From Pseudomonadales bacterium (GTDB taxonomy: Bacteria > Pseudomonadota > Gammaproteobacteria > Pseudomonadales > Azotimanducaceae), in assembly GCA_012103505.1 (NCBI GenBank), contig WLWP01000001.1:2356001-2420000 (forward strand): DNA of 64,000 bases. Direction: 5' to 3'. Every line of letters starts with the position of its first letter. The stretch's first letter is position 1. This document shows, piece after piece, positions 18,120 through 26,176 of this stretch. A program made the translations under genes and the position numbers. A model generated the notes under the pieces. The model worked only from the letters and a program-made list of their open reading frames with translations. It ran no database searches and had not been told where the DNA came from.

Positions 18120-19979
18120 TCAGGTGCTGGCGCGCCCAAACTCATAAGGCTCAAGCGATTCTTGGGCTTCGACGCGGTACTTATGCCAACGGCCACCACC
18201 GTAGTAGGCGAGACTTCCTGGCTCTGCTTCGCCGTGTCCGTTGTAGTAGGTGATGCAGTCACGTAGCGGTGCAGTCGCAATATCCGCCTGCTTACAGTGT
18301 TCGGCGTAGCGCTCCTCAGGCTCCTTTTTAACGTCAACCACATCCACGCCCTGTTCGCGCAATGTTTCCAACAACCAAACGATGTAATCGCCGTGCTGCT
18401 CGATTGCATTTGTGAAATTAAAGCTGCCACCGCCCCCTTGAGGTCCGCTGACGATCAAAAGGTTCGGAAAACCTTGGCTATGCAATCCTAGGAACGTCTT
18501 AGTGCCCTCTTCCTGCCACTTTTCACGCAAAGTACGACCACCACGGCCTTTGATCATGTTAAATGTCGATGTGGCCATCCACTGAAAACCAGTCGCATAG
18601 ATCAGCACATCAAGGTCGTACTGCACACCTTCATGAACAACACCTTGCTCATTGATCTCAGACACACCGACAGGTGCGGTGTCGACTAGGTGCACGTTGG
18701 GCTTATTAAACGTTGGCAAGAACTCGTCATGGAAAGTCGGCCGCTTACAACCGTATGGATAATATGGCTTGAGCGCTGCCGCAGTCTGAGGGTCTTCAAC
18801 GATCGCATCCACGCGAGCGCGGATTTGCTCCATGATTCGAAAGTTTGAATCGAGCTGTTTTTGGATCATCTCTTCCGGGGTCAGCTCGCGGTCATATTCT
18901 TTGCGTTCTTTAAAGTCAGCGACTTTGCCAGACAGATAGTCATCGTTAGCTTGAATCGCGCTTCGACCGGTCGAGATCTTGGCGAATCGAGCGCGACGCT
19001 TCTTCGCCCAATTCTCTTCCAGAGCCCACTGCTCCCGCTCATCATCAGTGGTCTCGCGTTGGTCGCGCACATCAATCGATGAAGGGGTACGTTGAAACAC
19101 ATAAAGGTCGTCCACCACTTTCGCAATTTCAGGAATGACCTGGACGGCAGTGGCGCCAGTTCCGATGATGCCAACTCTTTTTCCAGTCAGGTCGATGTTG
19201 TAATCCCATCGAGAGGTGTGGAAAGAATCACCCTGGTATTTTTCCATGCCTTTGATCTTGGCAAGCTGGGGCGTGGTCAAAATACCATTCGCGAGAATGA
19301 CATAACGCGCCTTCATCGCGTCACCCCGATCTGTATGCACGGTCCACCTTGAGGCGTCTTCGTCCCACTCAGTTCGATCTACGGTCGTGTGAAACAGGCA
19401 GTGATCATAGAAACCAAACTTTTCCGCCATGCTCTGGCAGTACTCCATGATTTCAAAGCCCGATGCAAACTTCATAGACGGCACATACCCCATCTCTTCG
19501 AGGAGGGGTAGATAGCTGTACGCTTCTACATCGCACGCAATCCCTGGGTAGCGATTCCAATACCAAGTCCCGCCGACATCACCACCTTTTTCACAGAATC
19601 TGACGTCTGCAAAGCCCGCGTTCTTGAGTTTGTGCCAGAGCAATAAGCCCGCAAATCCAGCTCCGACGACAAGAATTTCGCATTCATCATCCAAGGCATC
19701 ACGTTCGATAGGATCACCGGAGTACACATCCTCCAAGTAGCGCGAGAACTCCCCGTCCATCGACATATAGTCCGCCGCACCGCGACGCGACTCTTTGAAA
19801 TCACGATAGGTTGCTTGCTCATTGGCGTTAAAGACTGCACCGGCAGGCTGCTCGGGTAGTGTCTTTAGTGACTGATCATCAATGGTGCCGTAGCCTTTAC
19901 CGACAATCTTGTCGGTCGCTTGCGCAGCTCGGGTGTTAAATACTTTTAGGCCAGTTGCTGGATCTATCGAAACCGCCAT
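18120..19979 (-). CDS. Baeyer-Villiger flavin monooxygenase
   Basis: A 619-residue FAD/NADPH enzyme. The first Rossmann motif VVGAGFAGLLLWHKL is near residue 107, the class B fingerprint with G-x3-H-x3-W reads YQGDSFHTSRWDYN near residue 245, and the NADPH motif GIIGTGATAVQVIPE follows near 264. The ~100-residue N-terminal extension before the FAD motif is as in cyclopentadecanone- and phenylacetone-type relatives. Such enzymes insert oxygen next to a ketone to give an ester or lactone. An SD (GAGGGAGAG) precedes the ATG. It heads the GST-crotonase-NMO-amidohydrolase gene run, 64 bp after the sterol-desaturase-like gene. Confidence 0.95.
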   Translation of the reverse strand: MAVSIDPATGLKVFNTRAAQATDKIVGKGYGTIDDQSLKTLPEQPAGAVFNANEQATYRDFKESRRGAADYMSMDGEFSRYLEDVYSGDPIERDALDDECEILVVGAGFAGLLLWHKLKNAGFADVRFCEKGGDVGGTWYWNRYPGIACDVEAYSYLPLLEEMGYVPSMKFASGFEIMEYCQSMAEKFGFYDHCLFHTTVDRTEWDEDASRWTVHTDRGDAMKARYVILANGILTTPQLAKIKGMEKYQGDSFHTSRWDYNIDLTGKRVGIIGTGATAVQVIPEIAKVVDDLYVFQRTPSSIDVRDQRETTDDEREQWALEENWAKKRRARFAKISTGRSAIQANDDYLSGKVADFKERKEYDRELTPEEMIQKQLDSNFRIMEQIRARVDAIVEDPQTAAALKPYYPYGCKRPTFHDEFLPTFNKPNVHLVDTAPVGVSEINEQGVVHEGVQYDLDVLIYATGFQWMATSTFNMIKGRGGRTLREKWQEEGTKTFLGLHSQGFPNLLIVSGPQGGGGSFNFTNAIEQHGDYIVWLLETLREQGVDVVDVKKEPEERYAEHCKQADIATAPLRDCITYYNGHGEAEPGSLAYYGGGRWHKYRVEAQESLEPYEFGRAST

Positions 19980-20043
19980 GTCTCTCCCTCAAACAGTTTT
20001 CGCATACAAGCCCAACAGTATACGCGATCTGTCTGAAGCGATT

Positions 20044-20937
20044 CTAGGCGGCGATGTTGCTTGGCGCTGTGGCCGTATCCTCAGGTTCACGCACTGGCAT
20101 GATCAACTTTTGCCAAAGGCTGGGTTCAGTGGGTCCGGTGCCCGTGTCGACCGTTTCTGCATCCGCAAAAGTACCGAAAATCCGATCCCAAATGATCGCA
20201 GAACAGCCGTAGTTTGTATTGCTCTCCTCAAGAATAGAGGAGTGATGATGCACGTGGTAGCGGTTGGTTGTGAACAACCAGCCAACGACGTTCGCATTCA
20301 TCCGCAGATTTGTGTGCGCGATCGTCGCTTGAGTGACGGAAAACACCGCAGCACCAGCGGCAGCTATACCTACACCAAAGAAAAGTTCGACCAAGGCGCT
20401 CGGTAAAGCAATGAAGAATAGCTCCAAGGGATGATTCGCACCGAAGTTGATCGCGCCAAGGTGCTTGAACGAATAATGCGCACCGTGGCCGGAGACTCGC
20501 CAAACGACACCCCACCGATGCTCGGCTCGATGCATCCAATACCAAATGAATTCACTCAGAAAAAAGACCATAAAGACCTGGACGAGCAACGGCCATTCAT
20601 GAGGCCAAATATCGGCCCCCAACGATTCCCTCAAGTCTGACAGTGGTTGCCGCAAAGTTGAATCGTATAAGCCAACAACAATCCCTGCCCCCACAGTCAG
20701 TATGACGACCAGCACAATATTGCGACTCTTCTCTCGCCACCGTTGCACCCAATCGGGTCGCGCCGGGCGCCAATGCTCGAGAACGCCAAGGATTACATTG
20801 ACTGCCAAGATAGACAGGACATAGCCGTTCGGAAAGTCTTGGTTGAAATACCAAAACACCAAAACCCCGCCTGCTAGCAATGGCTGCAAGGCGTAGAAAA
20901 TTGTTCGATCGGTAAAGCCATCCGGTAGTCGGGACAT
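20044..20937 (-). CDS. Sterol desaturase / fatty acid hydroxylase superfamily membrane di-iron protein
   Basis: A 297-residue membrane protein with several N-terminal hydrophobic helices. The His clusters that bind two irons are visible: HRAEH near residue 140, HGAHYSFKH about 15 residues later, and YHVHHH near residue 240. The superfamily hydroxylates or desaturates sterols, carotenoids, fatty acids or ether lipids. It may introduce the hydroxyl group that later becomes the ketone used by the adjacent monooxygenase, which is inference. Divergent from the lipoprotein gene at 21025. Confidence 0.88.
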   Translation of the reverse strand: MSRLPDGFTDRTIFYALQPLLAGGVLVFWYFNQDFPNGYVLSILAVNVILGVLEHWRPARPDWVQRWREKSRNIVLVVILTVGAGIVVGLYDSTLRQPLSDLRESLGADIWPHEWPLLVQVFMVFFLSEFIWYWMHRAEHRWGVVWRVSGHGAHYSFKHLGAINFGANHPLELFFIALPSALVELFFGVGIAAAGAAVFSVTQATIAHTNLRMNANVVGWLFTTNRYHVHHHSSILEESNTNYGCSAIIWDRIFGTFADAETVDTGTGPTEPSLWQKLIMPVREPEDTATAPSNIAA

Positions 20938-21024
20938 AGCAACTCACGAATCCAGTAGCGTGATACTGGCGCAATGAAATGATCTATGATCACGCCACAT
21001 AACGCCAAAGAGGGCTAGACCCGA

Positions 21025-21615
21025 ATGCGAACCATCCTCGTGCTTGTGCTACTTGTCAGTGCCTGCTCCCCAGCCACTACGGAGAGAGACGTCTCAGATG
21101 TTGATGGCGCAGACATGTCCGAAAGAGTCGAAGCAGACTTTTCTAACGGCTCTACCGCATTAGGCGAAGCGTTCATCGACGCGTTTTACTCTTGGGATGC
21201 ACCGCAACTTAGACAAACCGTCGCGACCGCAAGTCACGAAGACATCGAGCGCGTGCTCTATTACCAAGGCTGGGCGATAGGCGCGAACTACGCCATCCAA
21301 ACCCGCCGGTCTTGTGAACGCGATCAGAACACCCTCACCTGCGCGATCACGGTTACGGACGATTTCGGCAGGGCGATGGGCTACACCGCGACAGACACAT
21401 TCACTTTAGTCCTCGAGGACGAAGCGATCACCAATGTCGCCTTTGAGGGAGACGACCCACCAATATTCAGTGAACTGCAAGCGTGGATCGGTGAAGAACA
21501 ACCCGAGATTTACACCGGACCCTGCAAAGATTTATTCGCCGGTGGTACAACTCCTGGCGATTGTGCACGCGCGGTCGCCACCGCCGCCCAAGCCTTCATG
21601 AATCTTCGAAAATAA
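21025..21615 (+). CDS. Hypothetical lipoprotein
   Basis: A 196-residue protein with a lipoprotein signal (LVLVLLVSAC, lipidated Cys14). After a low-complexity acidic stretch, residues 45-190 are globular, with CERDQNTLTCAITVTDDFG in the middle and a C-terminal pair of Cys in the CKDLFAGGTTPGDC segment. I do not recognise the family; the fold could be NTF2-like, judging by the FIDAFYSWDAPQLRQTVA helix. The 3' end carries a 13-bp duplication that includes the stop codon. Confidence 0.75.
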   Translation: MRTILVLVLLVSACSPATTERDVSDVDGADMSERVEADFSNGSTALGEAFIDAFYSWDAPQLRQTVATASHEDIERVLYYQGWAIGANYAIQTRRSCERDQNTLTCAITVTDDFGRAMGYTATDTFTLVLEDEAITNVAFEGDDPPIFSELQAWIGEEQPEIYTGPCKDLFAGGTTPGDCARAVATAAQAFMNLRK

Positions 21616-21625
21616 TCTTCGAAAG
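21601..21625. repeat. 13-bp tandem duplication over a stop codon
   Basis: AATCTTCGAAAAT is followed by AATCTTCGAAAG, almost two copies. The TAA of the lipoprotein gene spans the boundary between copies. Confidence 0.8.
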
Positions 21626-21631
21626 TTTAGA

Positions 21632-21912
21632 AAGTAGACACACACAAAACGGCGCCTACACGCGGAAGCTATCACCTAGCTTCTCAATCACCATCCTCCT
21701 ACCTAGTTCCAAGCTGAGTACGGACGCGATTTGAAGCCTAGGAAAGTGTGTGTCCTTAACCGGATGAGCAAGAACCGTCGATAGAGCGTTGTCGGCGCCA
21801 AAATCGAGGACAATCTCGCACACATTTTGTAAGCCGGAAATTGTGTGTGTCCTCTCCTGGGCAGTACTTGTACGCTTGGTGTTTTGACCCGGGGAAGGGA
21901 CTGTGTCTACTT
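21632..21912. repeat. Repeat-rich intergenic element with terminal inverted arms and GTGTGTGTCC repeats
   Basis: The 287-bp gap has no credible ORF. AAGTAGACACA (21632-21642) is the exact reverse complement of TGTGTCTACTT (21902-21912) at the other end. GACACACAC (21637) recurs in inverted form as GTGTGTGTC at 21746 and 21843. Two direct copies of GGAAA-(TT)-GTGTGTGTCCT start at 21741 and 21836. This layout resembles REP/BIME-like or MITE-like elements. The GTG start codon of the next gene lies in the right arm. No transposase is present in the window. Confidence 0.6.
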
Positions 21913-22412
21913 ATAAGCACATAGCGATGGAGATGGCTCGGTATAACAAATGGCAAAATTCCATTGTTTTTGAGCTGTGTGGTGGGCTAGATCAGACCGA
22001 GCTTGATCTAGACCGCGGCGCATTTTTTGGCAGTCTGACTGCAACGCTGAATCACATCCTGTACACCGATCACGTGTTGCTGGAGTACATCCACAACGGT
22101 GAGCCACCATCGTCTTTCAAGCCAAAGACAATCGTGCACGGAAAGTTCAGTGATTTATGGAAGGCGCGACAGAATTTGGATGAGGCGATCATCCAACTCA
22201 TGGATGAGGCTACCGAAGCTTGGTTAGATGAGACCTTTAGCTTCCACAGCGATGATAAGGGAGCAATTCGAACTCGGCCCCGCGCGCTCATGATCAGCCA
22301 GATGTTTAACCATCAGACCCATCATCGATCCCAAGCGACGTATATGCTGCACCAACTTGGTTTCGACTACGGCTCGACCGACATGCCCTTTAATCCACTC
22401 TCACAGACTTAG
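21903..22412 (+). CDS. DinB family protein (YfiT/DinB-like putative metalloenzyme)
   Basis: A 169-residue four-helix-bundle protein. YNKWQNSIVFELC at the N-terminus, NHILYTDHVLLEYI near residue 50 and NHQTHHRSQATYMLHQLG near residue 137 fit DinB-like proteins, whose three His ligands bind a metal. Some members are thiol-dependent S-transferases. It starts at a GTG, chosen because GGGGAAGGGA precedes it; the ATG nine codons in would lose the first helix. The 3' end overlaps the convergent CoA-transferase gene by 4 bp. Confidence 0.82.
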   Translation: MSTYKHIAMEMARYNKWQNSIVFELCGGLDQTELDLDRGAFFGSLTATLNHILYTDHVLLEYIHNGEPPSSFKPKTIVHGKFSDLWKARQNLDEAIIQLMDEATEAWLDETFSFHSDDKGAIRTRPRALMISQMFNHQTHHRSQATYMLHQLGFDYGSTDMPFNPLSQT

Positions 22413-23605
22413 ATGATCCCACGCGATGCTAGGTCACTGAGATCATCCGCATTCTTGCCAAGCAGTGAGCTGTAGATCTCCGCATTGTGCGCACCGAGCT
22501 TTGGACCAGTCCACTCCACGCCACCTGGGGTCGCCGAGAGCTTGGGGATCACACCAGGCATCGTGATCGCTCCTTGATCCTCGTCCTCAACCGCAATCAA
22601 GCTCTCTCGAGCTCGGTAGTGTGGGTCTTCAACTATATCCTCAGCTCGATATATGCCACCGACTGGCACGCCAGCTTCGACCAACTCATTCTCAACCTCG
22701 TCGAACGTATGGGACTTGATCCAGTCGGCGACTAGCGTCTCTAGCTCGTCCGCGCACTTGATTCGATCTCGGCTCTTTAGGAATCGCTCGTCCTCGGCAA
22801 GTTCGACGCCACCCATAATCTTGGCGAGTCGTTGCCAAACATTGTCGCCGCCCGCTGCGATCTGCACATACCGACCATCGCTGGTCTCAAACGTCCCGGC
22901 CGGGGCAAAGCCTGGGTTGCGATTACCGATCCGTTCCCGGTTCTGGCCATTTTTCTCCCAGCCTGCGACCAAGCTTGCCGTAATCCGGAATGGTGCCTCG
23001 TACAACGCGAGGTCAATCATCTGTCCCTCGCCACCGTTAGCATCTCGCTCATAGAGGGCCAACATCGCGGCGTACGCCCCGAAAGTGGCGGTGTTGTAGT
23101 CTGCTGTGGGGAACGCGGGTCGCACTGGATATCGATCCGGGAATCCTGTCGGATACATATAGCCAGAAAAGCCAAGCGCGATTCGGTCATAGCCCGGGCG
23201 GTTTGAGTATGGTCCGGTTTGTCCGTAACCCGAGACTCGCACCATAATCAGTCGAGGGTTGATGGTTTTGAGCGCCTCCCAACCAAGACCCCACTTTTCC
23301 AAGGTCCCGGGTGTGAAATTCTCAATAAGGACATCCGCGTGCTCGACCAAAGATCGCAAGATCTCCTGCCCTTCCGCGACACGCAAGTTGAGCGTAATTG
23401 ATTTCTTGTTGCGAGCATCAATCAACCAGTGCAGTGGATTGCCTGCCTCGCCGTCCTTGGGTGTGCCGCGCAAGGCATCACCAGTTCCTGGCTGCTCAAC
23501 CTCGATAATTTCTGCACCGAAGTCACCAAGAAGTGTGGCACCCCACGGCCCGGCCAACAATGTACCGATATCGAGCACCCTAATTTTATCCAATGGCTTG
23601 TTCAT
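22409..23605 (-). CDS. CaiB/BaiF family (class III) CoA-transferase
   Basis: A ~398-residue enzyme with the N-terminal IRVLDIGTLLAGPWGATLLGD segment that holds CoA and the catalytic Asp expected in RPGYDRIALGFSG. It moves CoA between acyl groups to activate a carboxylic acid. The start at 23605 has GGGGAGG upstream; the ATG at 23617 has none. It overlaps the methyltransferase gene by about 20 bp and ends the LLM-BVMO operon. Confidence 0.9.
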   Translation of the reverse strand: MNKPLDKIRVLDIGTLLAGPWGATLLGDFGAEIIEVEQPGTGDALRGTPKDGEAGNPLHWLIDARNKKSITLNLRVAEGQEILRSLVEHADVLIENFTPGTLEKWGLGWEALKTINPRLIMVRVSGYGQTGPYSNRPGYDRIALGFSGYMYPTGFPDRYPVRPAFPTADYNTATFGAYAAMLALYERDANGGEGQMIDLALYEAPFRITASLVAGWEKNGQNRERIGNRNPGFAPAGTFETSDGRYVQIAAGGDNVWQRLAKIMGGVELAEDERFLKSRDRIKCADELETLVADWIKSHTFDEVENELVEAGVPVGGIYRAEDIVEDPHYRARESLIAVEDEDQGAITMPGVIPKLSATPGGVEWTGPKLGAHNAEIYSSLLGKNADDLSDLASRGII

Positions 23606-24473
23606 GAGCCTCCCCATTTTTTTTCAGCAATACATTGAAACCACGAACACCCAACTCCTCGTCATCGAGGTCTCTGAATTCCGGTGCCATCTTGTTTCTA
23701 GGTATAGGCAAATTCAAAAATCGATCACTGCACACCTCGACGATCGAAAACCCTGCATCGCCCATCCGTCGCAATATCTCAGCCCGACGCAGCCGATTGG
23801 TGTAGAAACCAGAGTTAGCCCACCAATCCCGTTCCCAAAACTCTGTAGAGAACCGAAGGTTGTGCAGTGAATGATCCAGGTGATCCTGCAGATCCACTCG
23901 ATGGGAGGCTACACTCCCAACCTTCATCACTCGATGTAACTCAACCAAGGTGTCGTCAAATTCACCAACCCGTACGTGCTCGAGCACTGCTTGTGACCAA
24001 ACGAAATCAACTGAGTTATCAGGAATATTCCGCAACGAAGCAAGCCCATCGACAAGATACTGCGCATTCATTTGGCTCAACATTTCATCGCTCGTCTGCA
24101 CCCCATCGATGCTCGGGCAGTCCAGTCCAGCAGCGACCATCGCAGACACTTGGCGTCGGTAGACTTCGACCTCGACTTGGGCAAAAGAACCAGCGTCTAC
24201 CAAGAATGTCTGGCTCGCACCGGCCCCCTTGGCCAACAGCGCACTCGTCAATGAATCACCTGGTCCCAGTTCCAGACACGTCATACCCGTCAACGAACTC
24301 AAACCAGACCTACTTAAATGGTCCTGAAATACCTCGAGGGCATAGTCAACATTTGCCATCTGACCGTGACGGAAAGCACCGAGACGCGCAAATAGAGAAT
24401 AGGAAACGGGGATCCGAGAGAGGAGCAGCTTGGCGCAAATCTTCGCCCACCAAGGCACTCTAATTCGTGGCAA
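23586..24473 (-). CDS. Class I SAM-dependent methyltransferase
   Basis: Up to 295 residues. The SAM motif reads TCLELGPGDSLTSALL near residue 65, and SVDFVWSQAVLEHVRVGEFD near residue 155 fits the Methyltransf_11 motif. The substrate is unknown. The start is uncertain: TTG 24473 overlaps the peptidase stop, or GTG 24458 just after it; neither has a good SD, and translational coupling is likely. It lies between an M20 peptidase and a CoA-transferase. Confidence 0.8.
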   Translation of the reverse strand: MPRIRVPWWAKICAKLLLSRIPVSYSLFARLGAFRHGQMANVDYALEVFQDHLSRSGLSSLTGMTCLELGPGDSLTSALLAKGAGASQTFLVDAGSFAQVEVEVYRRQVSAMVAAGLDCPSIDGVQTSDEMLSQMNAQYLVDGLASLRNIPDNSVDFVWSQAVLEHVRVGEFDDTLVELHRVMKVGSVASHRVDLQDHLDHSLHNLRFSTEFWERDWWANSGFYTNRLRRAEILRRMGDAGFSIVEVCSDRFLNLPIPRNKMAPEFRDLDDEELGVRGFNVLLKKNGEAHEQAIG

Positions 24474-25845
24474 ATTCGCGCACCAGACGATTCAGATATT
24501 CAAGCCCATCATAGAAACACTGCGCGTGAATTCGTTCGTTCTGTCCATGCGCACCGCTACCTGACCTTTCTGTAAAGATGCCTGATGTGCCGTAAACCGG
24601 GATACCGGCTTGACGAAAAAAGAGTCCATCCGTCGCACCTGTACTCATCGCGGGCACCACCGTCACGCCCGGCCACATGTCTTGAGTGACACGATAGATT
24701 GGGTCCATTACCTCTTCCGTTAAGGGAGACGCTGGACTGGACATCGCTACCTTTACCGGTGCGATCGATACCTCTGGGTCTGCCATCGCTTTGATCAATG
24801 CACCACGTATTTCTGTCATCGTCCGTCCTGGCATCATTCGGCAGTTAACAGTCGCTCGCGCAGTTTGCGGCAGCGCATTCTCAGCATGTCCACCAGCTAA
24901 CTCTGTGGCGACACAGGTCGTACGTAACAATGAGTTGATTGAAGTATCGGTTGCAAGTAACTCGACAGCCTCAGCGTCAGACGGGGACAACATCACAGCA
25001 TCGATGGCTGCAGCCCGGTCTGGCGACAAAGATGTTTTCATCTGGGTCAGCATAGAGCGCGTGACTTCGTTCATCTCTACCGGAAATTCTAAGGCTTCTA
25101 TTGCGATCAACGCACGTGCAAGTTGATAGATCGCGTTGTCTTTGCGCGGGCGCGAACTATGCCCACCAGGATTTTTCACTTCCAGGGTAAAGCTCTGGTA
25201 CACCTTCTCGGCAGCCTGGACCCCGTTGACCTGACGTTCACCATCTTCCATCACACCGCCACCGCCTTCATTTATCGCAAAAGCAGCATCAACCAGCTCA
25301 CGATGATGGGCGAGTAAATACTGTACACCGTTGTCTGGTCCGCCTTCCTCATCCGCGGTCAACGCGATAATGATGTCGCGGTTAAAATTAACGTTCTCTT
25401 CTTTCCAGCGGATCAAATTGACAGCGTGAATCGCAACCTCATCCTTATCATCAGTGACTCCACGGCCATACCAAATGCCGTCAATCTCTGTCATCTCAAA
25501 AGGCGGATAGGTCCAATCATCAGGGTGCGCATTGACAACATCCATATGTGCTAGCAACAGGATCGGTGGCTTCTGTGGGTTGCGCGCGCGCAAGCGAGCC
25601 ACCAGATTTCCTTTCTTAGGCGCTGACTCGATGACGTGTACATCTTCTTTAGGAAGTCCGGCAGCGAGGAGTCGATCTGCCAACAAGTTCGCCGCAGCCG
25701 TAGCATCACCAGTCGACTCCGTCGTGTCGATTGCTACCAGCTCTGACAACAGACCCTTCGCCATAACTTGATAGCGTTCGTCTGCAGCTTCGGCAAAGTG
25801 ACAAACGCTTAACAGGATAACCAACAAAACAAAATTAGATTTCAC
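24460..25845 (-). CDS. M20 family metallopeptidase, secreted
   Basis: About 461 residues. A signal peptide (FVLLVILLSVCHFAEA) sends it to the periplasm. Metal-site segments are clear: LLAHMDVV near residue 90, YGRGVTDDKDE near 125, TADEEGGPDNG near 160. It is like carboxypeptidase G2/ArgE-type di-zinc peptidases that cleave small peptides or acyl amino acids. The GTG at 25845 overlaps the TGA of the zinc-finger gene (GTGA) and follows GGAAGG, which fixes the start better than an ATG at 25866. Confidence 0.9.
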   Translation of the reverse strand: MKSNFVLLVILLSVCHFAEAADERYQVMAKGLLSELVAIDTTESTGDATAAANLLADRLLAAGLPKEDVHVIESAPKKGNLVARLRARNPQKPPILLLAHMDVVNAHPDDWTYPPFEMTEIDGIWYGRGVTDDKDEVAIHAVNLIRWKEENVNFNRDIIIALTADEEGGPDNGVQYLLAHHRELVDAAFAINEGGGGVMEDGERQVNGVQAAEKVYQSFTLEVKNPGGHSSRPRKDNAIYQLARALIAIEALEFPVEMNEVTRSMLTQMKTSLSPDRAAAIDAVMLSPSDAEAVELLATDTSINSLLRTTCVATELAGGHAENALPQTARATVNCRMMPGRTMTEIRGALIKAMADPEVSIAPVKVAMSSPASPLTEEVMDPIYRVTQDMWPGVTVVPAMSTGATDGLFFRQAGIPVYGTSGIFTERSGSGAHGQNERIHAQCFYDGLEYLNRLVREFATN

Positions 25846-26168
25846 AAACCTTCCTTTTCCGCACAAGCTACACAGTACTCTGCGGTCGCATCGATTTCTA
25901 ACCGCTTAGGATCCATGTCATCCGCACAATTTAGACAGTAGCCATACTCATCTTCGTCTATCCGTTGCAAGGCTTTGGCAATTGCGACCATCCGCTGTTG
26001 GCGACGACGCCTCACATCTTGCGCCAGCGCTTGCACCTGCATTGCGTCCATACGGCTTAGACGCCCGACTGCCGTCTGGTCGAGCTTAACTGGCTTATGA
26101 TCATTCGTTTCTAACACCGCAACTATTTCAGCTCGCTCGGTTAACAACTTTCTCCGTGCTTGCTCCAT
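25842..26168 (-). CDS. TraR/DksA family zinc-finger regulator
   Basis: A 108-residue protein. A helical N-terminal half with repeated Arg (DVRRRRQQRM) precedes the four-Cys zinc finger CLNC...CVAC at the C-terminus, as in DksA/TraR proteins that bind the secondary channel of RNA polymerase. The usual coiled-coil tip is short here. The start at 26168 lies 8 bp after the stop of the monooxygenase; a longer frame from 26306 would overlap that gene by 130 bp and is rejected. Its presence inside a catabolic operon suggests local control of transcription, which is inference. Confidence 0.85.
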   Translation of the reverse strand: MEQARRKLLTERAEIVAVLETNDHKPVKLDQTAVGRLSRMDAMQVQALAQDVRRRRQQRMVAIAKALQRIDEDEYGYCLNCADDMDPKRLEIDATAEYCVACAEKEGL

Positions 26169-26176
26169 TGCACCGC

